In this document: positions 57,301-64,000 of the stretch, in pieces
Position numbering within the stretch: the first letter of the stretch is position 1
How the letters are laid out: every line of letters begins with the position of its first letter
Assembly: GCF_007096885.1 (NCBI RefSeq)
Contig: NZ_VJNO01000037.1
Location: 1 to 64,000 of the forward strand
Reading direction: 5' to 3'
DNA length: 64,000 nucleotides
From: Streptomyces sp. 130
GTDB taxonomy: Bacteria; Actinomycetota; Actinomycetes; Streptomycetales; Streptomycetaceae
Notes under the pieces: generated by a model
Told to the model about the DNA's origin: nothing
The model's input: the letters and a program-made list of their open reading frames with translations, nothing else
Database searches by the model: none
Translations under genes and position numbers: made by a program

Positions 57301-57597
57301 ACCTGGGGCGGCGTCGTCGGCATGACCGGCCGCCACCGCCTGGGCGACGGCACGGTGATCACGGTGCCGATGAACGCCGCCTGGTTCGACACGTACGGCT
57401 GGTCCGTCGAGAACCACGGCGTCGAACCGGACCTGGAGGTGCTGCGCACCCCGCTGGACTGGGCGGAGGGCCGCTACGCGGTCCTGGACGACGCGGTCCG
57501 CACCGCCCTGGACCTCCTCGCCGCGCACCCTCCGGCGACCCCGCCGACGTACGACACGGCCCCGGACCGCAGGCGGCCCCCGCTGCCGCCGAGGTAG
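54313..57597 (+). CDS. Tricorn-type S41 protease
   Basis: The protein has 1094 residues. Two beta-propellers (about residues 1-320 and 330-650; blades such as R-F-S-P-D-G-T-R-I-A-Y-T-S-W and A-F-S-P-D-G-A-W-L-T-W) precede a helical region with catalytic His near 751 (L-G-T-S-H-A-Y-V). A PDZ domain follows (G-A-V-L-T-H-V-D-G-R-P-V), then the S41 core with the nucleophile in D-E-A-T-S-S-D-G-D-M near 975. Tricorn degrades peptides released by the proteasome. There is no signal peptide, so it is cytosolic. GTG at 54313 starts V-S-D-D-V-S-Y-L-R-F-P. It converges on the MFS gene with a 10-base gap. Confidence 0.95.
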   Translation: MSDDVSYLRFPHLHEDLLCFVAEDDLWVAPLAAEGERPGRAWRITADRTRAGHPRFSPDGTRIAYTSWRSLDPEIHLAPVAGGPSRRLTYWGSTDTRVCGWTPDPGDAAQILAVSSHNQPFSYFSWAYSVPTDGSPGGKLPWGPVTDIAIADIGDERRTLLLTGTPPHEPAAWKRYRGGAMGRLWLHGERLLPDIGGHLDTPMFVGGRIAFLSDHEGVGNLYSCRPDGTDLRRHTDHDAFYARHAASDGRRVVYQCAGGLWLVDDLETPDAVPRKLEVRLGGPRSGRRTYQVPASSHVDAVSVDETGRASAVSVRGSLYWLTHRDGPARTISDTPGVRVRLPEMLGSGGQVAYVTDAEGEDAVEIAQLPRASGDRPARRLAWGRIGRVQELVSDPDGERLAIATHDGRLLLLDTGEETSTGEPAELIRSVNGPVRDLAFSPDGAWLTWSHPGIGRSLRKIKLARIGGPGEPVIVDVTNGRFEDENPVFTGDGRYLAFLSWRGFDPVYDVHTGDLSFPLGCRPYLVPLSSATPSPFALLPDGRPAAGGLDPVDSAEAGMTEGSTVTVEFEGLQSRVTPFPVSASKYSALAPVSGGGLVWLRWPISGALGETFANPADMSGRPTLEHFNIAKAKKTELVGHLDWFEVSGDASRLVVMDDGELRAVPATEPGDNDSTVFLDLRRILHEVDPAAEWRQAYDEAGRITRSYFWEPDMCGIDWQGVLDQYRPLVERVATPDEFADLLREVLGELGTSHAYVSPARRNEGPPHYQRAIGLLGANFACRDGDWTLLRILPGDSSDSKARSPLAGTGIREGAVLTHVDGRPVDPVAGPYPLLAAAGGTTVELTFRPAEGGGRPRRIAIVPLIDERPLRYQDWVAKRREVVRELSGGRCGYLHIPDMGGSGWAQFNRDLRMEVSRPALIVDVRGNAGGHISELVVEKLTRTILGWDLTRDAQPVSYASNAPRGPVVALADEATSSDGDMITAAFRLLKLGPVVGQRTWGGVVGMTGRHRLGDGTVITVPMNAAWFDTYGWSVENHGVEPDLEVLRTPLDWAEGRYAVLDDAVRTALDLLAAHPPATPPTYDTAPDRRRPPLPPR

Positions 57598-57607
57598 CGC
57601 CGGACCG

Positions 57608-58864
57608 TCACGGCCCGGCCTGTTCGCCCGCCGGTGCCGGACGCGGCGCCACGGCGTCCTCGACCACCCCCTCCACGGGGGTCCGCAGCGGCGAGAGGAA
57701 GGCCAGGCCCGCGATGGCCAGGCGGAACAGTCCGCCGATCGCGATGATCACGTACATGTTGTGGAACGAGGACTCCAGCGCGCCGGCCAGGAAGGCGGCC
57801 ACGGGGATGGACGAGAAGGCCAGCATGCGGGTGGTGGCGACGACCCGGCCGAGCAGTTCGCGCGGGACGATCTTCTGGCGCAGGGTGAACCAGGCGACCG
57901 GGTTGACGGAGCCGAGCGCGTAGAGCAGGCCCCAGACGACGCCGATGGACACCGGGCTGCGCAGCGGGATGAGCAGCAGGGTGCCGACGCCGGCCAGGGC
58001 GGTGGTGGTGATCAGGATGCGGCCGGGGGCGTACTTCTGCACCAGGCGCCCCGCGACGGCCGCGCCGATGACCGCGCCGACCCCCTGCGCGGCCAGCACG
58101 AAGCCGATCACGCGCGGGCTCATGTCCCGGTACGTCGTCAAGTAGAAGAGGAAGTTGGCCTGGATCAGCCAGATGGCCAGGTTCGTTCCGGTGAACATGA
58201 GCGAGCCGGCGGCCATGACGCGGTTGCGCCTGAAGACGTACCGCAGCGCCACCTTCACGTCTTCGACGAAGTGCACCTTGCGCGGCTCGGCCTTCTCGGC
58301 GGCCGGTGCCGCGGGGCGGATCAGGAGGATCGCCACGGCCGAGACGACGAAGGTGGCGGCGTTGACGTAGATCGTCGTCTCGAAACCGAGGAACATCACC
58401 AGGCTGCCGGCCGCGGCCGGGCCGATCATGCTCATGATGTTGTCGCCCGACTGCATCCAGCTGTTGGCCGGTCCGAGCCGGTTCTCGGGGACGATCTCGG
58501 GCAGGAAGCTCTGGAAAGCCGGGTGGTAGACCGGCTCCACACAGGCCAGCAGGAACGCGGCGAGGTAGATCGGCCACAGCTCACGGCTGCCGGTGGAGAC
58601 CACGACGGCCAGCACCGTGGCGATGGCCGCGGCGGCGACGTCACCGGCGACGAGCAGCCTGCGCCGGTCGAAGCGGTCCGCGAACACCCCGCCCGGCAGG
58701 GACAGGAGCAGGAACGGGATGTACTCGATCGCGTAGACGGCGCCCGTGCTGAGCGCGGAACCGGTCAGTTCGAGCACGAGCAGCGGCAGCGCGAGGCGGT
58801 AGAGCCAGTTGCCGAGCGACGAGGTGATGTAGGCGGTCAGCAGGGTGTAGTAGCGGCTTCCCAC
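57608..58864 (-). CDS. MFS transporter of the ThiF/M3 peptide locus
   Basis: The protein has 418 residues and twelve helices, MFS_3/enterobactin-exporter-like. Motifs: L-P-G-G-V-F-A-D-R-F-D-R-R-R-L-L between helices 2 and 3, and A-A-V-A-G-R-L-V-Q-K-Y-A-P-G-R in the second half. The likely role is efflux of the product of the upstream genes, as MccC does for microcin C. GTG at 58862-58864 is the start. It lies 130 bases downstream of the ThiF-like gene; a 13-bp hairpin with a long loop sits in that gap. It is the last gene of the unit and converges with the protease gene. Confidence 0.9.
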   Translation of the reverse strand: MGSRYYTLLTAYITSSLGNWLYRLALPLLVLELTGSALSTGAVYAIEYIPFLLLSLPGGVFADRFDRRRLLVAGDVAAAAIATVLAVVVSTGSRELWPIYLAAFLLACVEPVYHPAFQSFLPEIVPENRLGPANSWMQSGDNIMSMIGPAAAGSLVMFLGFETTIYVNAATFVVSAVAILLIRPAAPAAEKAEPRKVHFVEDVKVALRYVFRRNRVMAAGSLMFTGTNLAIWLIQANFLFYLTTYRDMSPRVIGFVLAAQGVGAVIGAAVAGRLVQKYAPGRILITTTALAGVGTLLLIPLRSPVSIGVVWGLLYALGSVNPVAWFTLRQKIVPRELLGRVVATTRMLAFSSIPVAAFLAGALESSFHNMYVIIAIGGLFRLAIAGLAFLSPLRTPVEGVVEDAVAPRPAPAGEQAGP

Positions 58865-58922
58865 GGGGGCTTCTTTCGGATGGTGCGCCTACGGGTCATG
58901 CGGGCGGGTCGGTGGACAGGAG

Positions 58923-58973
58923 CAGGCGTTCGCCGTCGCCGCACCCGAGGGCGGCGGCGCCGGCGAACGCCTG
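58923..58973 (-). promoter_or_regulatory. Large stem-loop between ThiF-like and MFS genes
   Basis: CAGGCGTTCGCCG (58923-58935) and CGGCGAACGCCTG (58961-58973) pair perfectly around a 25-base loop that contains a further GCCGC/GCGGC pair. It may reduce read-through to the exporter gene or stabilise the upstream mRNA. Confidence 0.65.
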
Positions 58974-58994
58974 CGCGGGAGGTCGCGTCGTGGG

Positions 58995-60140
58995 TCAGTG
59001 GGCGGTCGCGAGGGCGGGGCTCGTGGCGGGTGTGCCGGAGGTGCCGCACACGGGGCAGTCGGGCTGCCGTTCCCAGCGCTCGCTCTCGGCCATGGCGTAG
59101 TCGTCGAAGCGCAGTTCCATCATGCGGCCGGCGGCGACCGGCGGGGCTATGCCGGTGACCAGACGCGTCAGTTCGCCGATCAGGAAGCCGGTGGTCATGG
59201 TGACCAGGGGGGTGAAGGCGGCGTTGTCGCCGCCGATCTGCCGGTCGCGCTTCTCCTGCAGCAGCGCTCCGGAGACCTCGTCGGTGGCGAAGGTGTGCCG
59301 CCGCCAGCACTCGATGCAGCCGGTCCGCCCGGGCAGCACGGTGTAGTAGACGGCCCGTTGGGTGTCCAGGCCACCGGTGATCAGCGGGACTCCCGCGCGG
59401 ACGCAGGCCTCGTTGACCCACTTCGCGATCTCCATCTTGGGGCGGTCCGCCACCGAGATCACCGCGTCCGCCCCTTCGAGGACCTTCTCCACATCCTGTA
59501 CGGAGGAGATCCGCATGCTGACCGGCTCGATGTCGATGTGCGGGTTGAACTCCCTGACCCGTTCCACCGCCAGCGGGAGCTTCTCCTGGCCTATGTCGCT
59601 CTCGCGGTAGAGGATCTGGCGGTTGAGGTTGGACAGCTCGACGCGGTCGAACTCCACGGCCCGGACGTGGCCGACGCCCATGGCGGCCAGGTCGAGGAGG
59701 ATGTGCGAGCCCAGGCCGCCCAGCCCCAGCAGGGTGATCCGGCAGTCGCGGAGCTTGCGCTGCTGGTCGTACTTGTTGTCGTCCATGCGCGCGTAGGACC
59801 CGAAGAAGTTGATGTTCCGTTCCCACCGGGCGAGTTCGTGGGGGCTGAGGACGCCGTCCGCGGTGTGGGAGGCGTCCAGGAGGAAGCGGGCGTCGTCGAA
59901 CTGGGCGATCGCCTCGTCGACGTCCTGGCGGGTGACTTCGGGGAAGTCCGCGCTCAGCGCCTCGTGGACCTCGGACACGGTGCGCGTACCGTCCAGGAGC
60001 TGCAGCAGGCGCCGGATCGCGCCCGTCTCGTCGGTGATCTCAGTGACCTCGCCGTAGCCGCCGACGAAGAGCGTCTCGCCCGAGCCGAAGACGGGTGAGG
60101 TGTGCTTGAGCCTGGGCCTGCGGGTCTCGCCGGTGGGCAT
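58995..60140 (-). CDS. ThiF/E1-like adenylating enzyme with N-terminal peptide-binding domain
   Basis: The protein has 381 residues. The N-terminal 90 residues (F-V-G-G-Y-G-E-V-T-E-I, L-L-Q-L-L-D-G-T-R-T-V-S-E-V) look like a winged-helix leader-binding domain of the PqqD/MccB type. The E1 domain has G-L-G-G-L-G-S (139-145), E-F-D-R-V-E-L-S-N-L-N-R-Q (163-175) and G-Q-E-K (184-187), all ATP-binding residues. Zinc pairs C-I-E-C and C-P-V-C are present. It should adenylate the C-terminus of a small protein or peptide. The 19-aa peptide gene immediately upstream is the obvious partner. ATG at 60138-60140. MccB, PaaA and TOMM cyclodehydratase partners are the nearest known types. Confidence 0.88.
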   Translation of the reverse strand: MPTGETRRPRLKHTSPVFGSGETLFVGGYGEVTEITDETGAIRRLLQLLDGTRTVSEVHEALSADFPEVTRQDVDEAIAQFDDARFLLDASHTADGVLSPHELARWERNINFFGSYARMDDNKYDQQRKLRDCRITLLGLGGLGSHILLDLAAMGVGHVRAVEFDRVELSNLNRQILYRESDIGQEKLPLAVERVREFNPHIDIEPVSMRISSVQDVEKVLEGADAVISVADRPKMEIAKWVNEACVRAGVPLITGGLDTQRAVYYTVLPGRTGCIECWRRHTFATDEVSGALLQEKRDRQIGGDNAAFTPLVTMTTGFLIGELTRLVTGIAPPVAAGRMMELRFDDYAMAESERWERQPDCPVCGTSGTPATSPALATAH

Positions 60141-60203
60141 CGCCGAGTTCCTTCCACGATACTGGTCGGTGCGCTGCCCCGGAGGGGCCGCTCAAAGGAC
60201 CTT

Positions 60204-60234
60204 CGCGGGTGGGCGATTGGCGCGCCCACCCGCG
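60204..60234 (-). terminator. Attenuator-like stem-loop after the 19-aa peptide gene
   Basis: CGCGGGTGGGCG (60204-60215) and CGCCCACCCGCG (60223-60234) form a perfect 12-bp stem with a 7-base loop. A smaller GGGGC-GGTG-GCCCC hairpin lies at 60252-60265. Both are between the peptide gene and the ThiF-like gene, as in RiPP operons where precursor mRNA is made in excess. Confidence 0.75.
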
Positions 60235-60277
60235 AGGGCCGTTCGTTACCAGGGGCGGTGGCCCCTCATCGAAGGGC

Positions 60278-60337
60278 TCAGCCCTCGTGCGCCTGGCCGG
60301 CAGCGCTGGCCTTACGGGTCTTCATGGCGACGGACAT
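60278..60337 (-). CDS. Candidate 19-aa peptide precursor
   Basis: The peptide is M-S-V-A-M-K-T-R-K-A-S-A-A-G-Q-A-H-E-G. Its ribosome site (60341-60354, read on the minus strand) matches the anti-16S sequence GAAAGGAGGTGATC over 14 bases, with AGGAGG 8 bases before ATG; it is the strongest I noticed in the window. The gene begins inside the last 26 bases of the M3 peptidase gene and is followed by a stable stem-loop and the E1-like gene. The C-terminal Gly is the residue adenylated in ThiS-, MoaD- and ubiquitin-like partners; microcin C precursors instead end in Asn. Met5 could be an internal start. No homologue is known to me. Confidence 0.75.
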   Translation of the reverse strand: MSVAMKTRKASAAGQAHEG

Positions 60338-62249
60338 GGTGATCACCTCCTTTCCCGGTGTCGACGGCAGGGACATCCCGCTCCCCGGCAGGGGAGGGGA
60401 AACCGGTGAGGGCGCGCAGCCGCCGCAGCCGCTCTTCGAGCAGCGCGGGCGCCTCGGCCCAGGTGGCCCGCGGCTCGTCGAGGAGGCCGGCGATCAGCTC
60501 GGCGGGCGGTCGGCTGTCACCCAGGCGGAGCATCGACTCCAGGCGCGGGCCGAAGCCGGCCGGGTCGGCCTCGAAGTGCCGCAGGAGCATCAGCGCGGAC
60601 AGCTGGCCCCAGATGTAGGCGTAGTGGGAGCCCGGGTCGGTGAACATCGGCTCCAGGTAGCTCCACCACAGCCGGTACCCGTCGGTGAGGTGCACCATGG
60701 GCCCGTACATCCGGCCTTGCGTGCGCATCCACAGGTCACCGAGGCGCTGGGCGTCGAGGTTCTCGCCGGCCCGGGTGTCCTCGTACAGCGCGGCTTCGAA
60801 GCGGTGCAGCTGGGCGTGGCGGCAGACGGCCACGAGCTGGTCCTCGAGGTGGCGGGCCAGCCAGGCGATGCGCTCCGCCCGGTCGCCCGACCGGGCGAGC
60901 AGGTGCGACACGGCGACGCCCTCGCAGAACAAGGCCACCGTCTCGCCCGTCACGGAGGCCGGTATGGCGGCCAAGTACGGTTGCTCGGATGCCAGTTGCA
61001 AATGGACGGCGTGTCCGAGTTCATGGGTGAGCGTCAGGACGTCCCGCGCTTTCCCGGTGAAGTTCATCGAAATGTGCGGCAGCCGCCCCGGAATGTGCTG
61101 GGTGTGCGCGCCCCGCTTCTTTCCGGGCCGGGGACGGGCATCGATTCTGCCTCCGTCGAACATGGCGCGGGCCGCGTCTCCGAATAGGGGCGAGATTTCC
61201 CGCATTGCTGCCGAGGCGATTTCAGCGGCCTGCCCGAACGAGTATTCCGGGAGTGCGCTCCCCATGGGGGCGTAACGGTCGTAGTCGGCGAAGTCGTCGA
61301 TTCCGAGGAGTTCCCGCTTGAGCGCGTAGTAGGAGTGGGCCACCGGAAGGCAGTCGTCGGCCGCCTCCAGCAGGGCCGACAGCTCCTCGGCGCCGATCTG
61401 GTCCGCGATGCGGCGCTCGTGCAGCCAGTCGGTGCCGCGCAGCTCGGCGCGGGTCTCGCCGTCCGCCACCACCATCGCGAGCGCGAGTGCCCGTAACTCG
61501 GCCTGGCCGGCGAGGGCTTCACTGATCGCCGCGTGCGTGCCGCGGCGCAGGTCGCGGTCGGCCGCGTAGAGGGTGGGCAGGGCCGCGCCGATGCTCACCG
61601 CGCCCTGCTCGGTCGTGACGGTGAGGCCGGCCAGCAGCCGCTCGGCCAGCCGCCCCCAGCCCTCACCGCCGGTGGGAAGCAGCCGGGCCAGGACCCTCTC
61701 CTGCTCATCGGGCAGCAGGTGGGCGGCGCCGGCCCGCACCTTGTGCACGAAGTGGGCGTAGGCATGCGGCAGCCTGTCGTCGTCGTGCGGCTGTGCCTGC
61801 GGCTCCGCCTGGGCCAGCTCGGGCTCGAAGAAGGCCAGCTGGGCCGCCAGTTCGCCCCAGGCCCGGTCGCAGCGGGCGGTCAGGTCGCGCGCCCGCGCCT
61901 GCGCCGGGCCCTGCCGGTCGCCGAGGAGCTCGCCGTGCACCGTGGCGCATTGCAGCCGGGCGACGCAGGACTCGTAGCGCTCGATCGCGGCCCGCGTCGC
62001 CGCCGGATCCAGCTCGGCCAGACGTCCGGTCATCTCTTCGGCCAGGAGGCGGGCATCGGCCAGCACCTCGTCGACCGTCGCCTCGAGCTGCGGGAGCGAC
62101 GCCTCGCGCAGCAGGGAACTGCCGTCCCATGGCGGGACATCGCTGGGACGGAAGGAGCGGGAAGGACCGAAACCAGCGGCGTGGCCGGCCGGACCGGAAG
62201 AAACGGAAAGGGGAATCAGGGCACCTTGCAGGGCGCTGTCGCCGGACAA
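60312..62249 (-). CDS. M3-family oligoendopeptidase in the ThiF peptide locus
   Basis: The protein has 645 residues. The zinc site is T-L-T-H-E-L-G-H-A-V-H (His409, Glu410, His413), with a third ligand Glu near 436 (V-T-G-E-T-V-A-L-F), and the substrate-binding H-Y-A-Y-I-W-G-Q is near the C-terminus. There is no signal peptide. M3B enzymes cleave short peptides, so it could trim the 19-aa peptide, degrade the product for immunity, or free a warhead. The start is TTG 62247-62249 with GGGAGGGA 8 bases upstream, chosen for lack of a nearer ATG with a ribosome site. Its last 26 bases overlap the peptide gene. Confidence 0.88.
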   Translation of the reverse strand: MSGDSALQGALIPLSVSSGPAGHAAGFGPSRSFRPSDVPPWDGSSLLREASLPQLEATVDEVLADARLLAEEMTGRLAELDPAATRAAIERYESCVARLQCATVHGELLGDRQGPAQARARDLTARCDRAWGELAAQLAFFEPELAQAEPQAQPHDDDRLPHAYAHFVHKVRAGAAHLLPDEQERVLARLLPTGGEGWGRLAERLLAGLTVTTEQGAVSIGAALPTLYAADRDLRRGTHAAISEALAGQAELRALALAMVVADGETRAELRGTDWLHERRIADQIGAEELSALLEAADDCLPVAHSYYALKRELLGIDDFADYDRYAPMGSALPEYSFGQAAEIASAAMREISPLFGDAARAMFDGGRIDARPRPGKKRGAHTQHIPGRLPHISMNFTGKARDVLTLTHELGHAVHLQLASEQPYLAAIPASVTGETVALFCEGVAVSHLLARSGDRAERIAWLARHLEDQLVAVCRHAQLHRFEAALYEDTRAGENLDAQRLGDLWMRTQGRMYGPMVHLTDGYRLWWSYLEPMFTDPGSHYAYIWGQLSALMLLRHFEADPAGFGPRLESMLRLGDSRPPAELIAGLLDEPRATWAEAPALLEERLRRLRALTGFPSPAGERDVPAVDTGKGGDHHVRRHEDP

Positions 62250-62650
62250 ACCGATCCCTCCCCCAGTCGTTACCGCAACCTGTATGACGCACCGATAAAC
62301 AACGAAATCTGCGAAACCGAGTTCCGTGCAACCCCATGAGCGTCAGGCGTGGCCTCGACCACGGTACGGTAACCAGCACTCCGAAGCAGGGTCAAGCCCT
62401 TCGGTGGCTTTCTCGTCGCGCCGCATTTCGGCCACCGGCTTTACTGTTGCGCTGAATAGATGTTTCGCATTCGGGCGGAGTCGGGGTGACCGTGACCAGG
62501 GCCGGGAGGCGGGGGGCACGCGGCCTGCCGCGCCTCGTTGCGTCCATATCCAGCCAGGTTGTTCCGTAAATGATCTATGGCGTGGTGAAACCGGAAATGG
62601 GGAGGGCCGAGCAGTCCCAGGAGTTCGAGGAGTTCGAGGAGTCCGAGGAG
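62250..62650. other. Upstream region of the M3/ThiF operon
   Basis: About 400 bases, AT-richer than average (for example 62270-62340 and 62430-62470), with no convincing gene. It should contain the promoter of the peptide operon. A 9-base repeat AGGAGTTCG occurs at 62619, 62628 and (variant) 62637. No clear operator palindrome was found. Confidence 0.5.
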
Positions 62651-62675
62651 CTGCGGGCGCCGGATGCGCCCGCAG
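62651..62675 (-). terminator. Terminator of the TPR-protein gene
   Basis: CTGCGGGCGC (62651-62660), loop CGGAT, GCGCCCGCAG (62666-62675). A perfect 10-bp stem 25 bases beyond the stop codon of the minus-strand gene. Confidence 0.75.
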
Positions 62676-62699
62676 CCGCCCGCGGGGCAGAGCGCGGGG

Positions 62700-63983
62700 T
62701 CACTCCCGGCCGTCCTCCTCCTCCGGCTCCTCCTCCAGCTGCTCGTCCAGCGCCTCCAGCTCCTCCTCCGGCCGGATCATCCGGGCGTGGAGGTCCAGGT
62801 TGTCCGGGTCGTAGAGGGGAAGCACGTCGTCCTCCCAGCGGTCGGCGGCGAGTTCGAGGAGGTCCACGGCGTCCTCCGGGCGGCCCAGGTGGCGCAGGGC
62901 GACCCCGTAGTAGCCGGCGGTCTCCGTACGGAACTTGTCGTTGTCGTCGCCCTCCTCCCAGGCCCTGCGGAGATACGGTTCGGCCTCCGCGTACGCCTGG
63001 CGCTGGACCATCAGCTTGCCCGCGATCATGGAGTCGAGGCGGGAGCCGAGCTCGGCTGCGCGGACGTACCAGCGCTCGGACTCCTGGTAGTCGCGGTGGT
63101 GGTCGGAGAGCCAGCCCATGTGGTGGCAGGAGTGCCGGTCCCCGCCCTCGGCGGCCACCCGGTGCCATGTGTCGCGGTCGGTGAAGCGGCGCAGCACCTC
63201 GTACAGCCGCGCCACGTCGTAGGCCGCGTCGGTGTTCCCGGCGCGGGCGGCGGGCGCCATCCAGGGGATCAGGTAGCGGGCGTTCTTGCCGCGCCAGTCG
63301 TTGAGCATCGAGGCGTACGCGTATCCGGCCTCGGCGTCCCCGGACTCGGCCGCCTCGCGCAGCCCGGGCAGCTGCCGGTAGTCGGGCTCGTCGGCGGCGC
63401 GGGGGCCGCCCTCGCGGAGCACGGCGATCCGGGCGAGCTGCTGGACGGCGTCCTGGTCGTCCTCGCCGAACTCCCTGAACCAGCGCTCGGCCTCGTCGTA
63501 GCGGCCGAGCCGCATGCACAGCATCCCGAGGTTCCACTTGGGCGCTTCCTCGCCCTCCTCGACGGCGAGGCGGTGGGCGCGCTCGGCCTCCGCCAGCTCG
63601 CCGCGCTGCTCGCACTTGACGCCGAGCAGCGAGGCGGCCTGCCCGACGCCCGCCTCGCGCGCCCGGAGCAGCAGTTCGACGGCGTCGGGCCAGCCCTCTT
63701 CACCGGTCTCGGTGAGGAACATCGCGTAGTACATCCCCGCCTCGGCGCTGAGCGCGGAGCCCCGCCGGTAGAGCGCGTCGGCGCGGGGGACGAGCCCCGG
63801 GTAGTCCGCGAAGTGCCGGTCCAGCTCGAAGAGTTCCCGCACCGCCGCCAGGGCGGCCGGGCCGTCCTCGTCGGCCTCGGCGATGTCCAGGGCGGCGGCG
63901 ACCCGGTCGAAGACCTCCTCGAAGGAGTCGAAGAGCCGGGACCAGCGGTAGACGGCGATGTCGCCCAGGTCGACCTTGCTCAT
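62700..63983 (-). CDS. TPR/Sel1-like repeat protein
   Basis: The protein has 427 residues, helical throughout, with Sel1/TPR-type repeats such as A-A-S-L-L-G-V-K-C-E-Q-R-G-E-L-A-E-A-E-R, A-P-K-W-N-L-G-M-L-C-M-R-L-G-R-Y-D-E-A-E-R-W and A-G-Y-A-Y-A-S-M-L-N-D. The C-terminus is strongly acidic (E-E-E-P-E-E-E-D-G-R-E). No signal peptide and no catalytic motif were seen, so it is probably a cytosolic scaffold. The ATG at 63981-63983 starts S-K-V-D-L-G-D-I-A-V-Y-R-W. It is upstream of, and on the same strand as, the M3 operon, but a terminator and about 450 bases separate them. Confidence 0.88.
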   Translation of the reverse strand: MSKVDLGDIAVYRWSRLFDSFEEVFDRVAAALDIAEADEDGPAALAAVRELFELDRHFADYPGLVPRADALYRRGSALSAEAGMYYAMFLTETGEEGWPDAVELLLRAREAGVGQAASLLGVKCEQRGELAEAERAHRLAVEEGEEAPKWNLGMLCMRLGRYDEAERWFREFGEDDQDAVQQLARIAVLREGGPRAADEPDYRQLPGLREAAESGDAEAGYAYASMLNDWRGKNARYLIPWMAPAARAGNTDAAYDVARLYEVLRRFTDRDTWHRVAAEGGDRHSCHHMGWLSDHHRDYQESERWYVRAAELGSRLDSMIAGKLMVQRQAYAEAEPYLRRAWEEGDDNDKFRTETAGYYGVALRHLGRPEDAVDLLELAADRWEDDVLPLYDPDNLDLHARMIRPEEELEALDEQLEEEPEEEDGRE

Positions 63984-64000
63984 GAGGAACGCGGACGCCT

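Noticed and set aside
60278..60337. Microcin C precursor in the strict sense
   Set aside because: MccA-type peptides end in Asn; this one ends in Gly, and an M3 peptidase is not part of the classical operon. Only the general logic is similar.
62570..63184. Plus-strand frame with an acidic E-F-E-E-F-E-E-S-E-E start, a possible second small peptide near the M3 operon
   Set aside because: Most of it is antisense to the TPR-protein gene, the start has no ribosome site, and the acidic run comes from a 9-bp DNA repeat.

Overview
The window is high-GC DNA from an actinomycete chromosome, almost certainly Streptomyces. The evidence is strong codon bias to G/C at third positions, frequent GTG starts, four-base ATGA/GTGA overlaps, a SsgA-like sporulation protein, a protein O-mannosyltransferase, and the tam/tamR, galTEK and tatD-rsmA-ispE blocks typical of that genus. 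No rRNA, tRNA, insertion sequence or CRISPR array was seen.

Layout. 1-3.3 kb: end of an FG-GAP repeat protein, a VOC protein coupled to trans-aconitate methyltransferase with its divergent MarR regulator, an orphan LuxR-type regulator and a GNAT enzyme. 3.3-8.7 kb: Leloir operon galT-galE-galK, divergent from a sodium:solute symporter and a small two-helix partner. 8.7-15.3 kb: a receiver-degenerate LuxR regulator and three paralogous membrane-anchored PQQ-type beta-propellers. 15.3-25.8 kb: housekeeping genes (ABC-F ATPase, lipoprotein, ispE, rsmA, tatD, zinc ribbon, rsmI, protein mannosyltransferase, penicillin-binding protein). 25.8-36.4 kb: mixed accessory genes, namely a reductase-like protein with an EamA exporter and LysR, a secreted DUF1996 protein, an ABC exporter with a two-component system, and an APH-fold kinase. 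36.4-40.2 kb: a compact candidate RiPP locus (45-aa peptide, radical SAM/SPASM enzyme, two small proteins) divergent from an XRE-TPR regulator, then a NUDIX gene. 40.2-47.9 kb: VOC protein, dienelactone hydrolase, LysR/SDR pair, ECF sigma factor with its partner, a second SDR, a six-copy tandem array and a serine hydrolase. 47.9-54.1 kb: CbiMN-Q-O metal transporter, SsgA-like gene, MMPL exporter with its TetR regulator. 54.3-57.6 kb: tricorn-type protease. 57.6-62.2 kb: a second candidate peptide-modification operon (M3 peptidase, 19-aa peptide, ThiF/E1-like enzyme, MFS exporter). 62.7-64 kb: a TPR/Sel1-like protein.

The two best candidates for undescribed biology are the peptide loci. At 57.6-62.2 kb a 19-codon gene has a near-complete anti-16S Shine-Dalgarno, starts inside the end of an M3 peptidase gene, is followed by a 12-bp stem-loop, and lies upstream of an E1-like adenylating enzyme and an MFS exporter. 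This resembles the microcin C/pantocin logic, but with a C-terminal Gly and a metallopeptidase. At 36.4-38.3 kb a 45-codon gene overlaps the radical SAM gene by ATGA and ends at a 15-bp terminator stem. A third theme is structural: several genes carry short tandem duplications of their own 3' ends (at 30.0, 46.7 and 51.2 kb), and a histidine kinase carries a heptapeptide repeat in its ATP-binding domain.

All function calls come from reading motifs and from memory of families. No database search was run.
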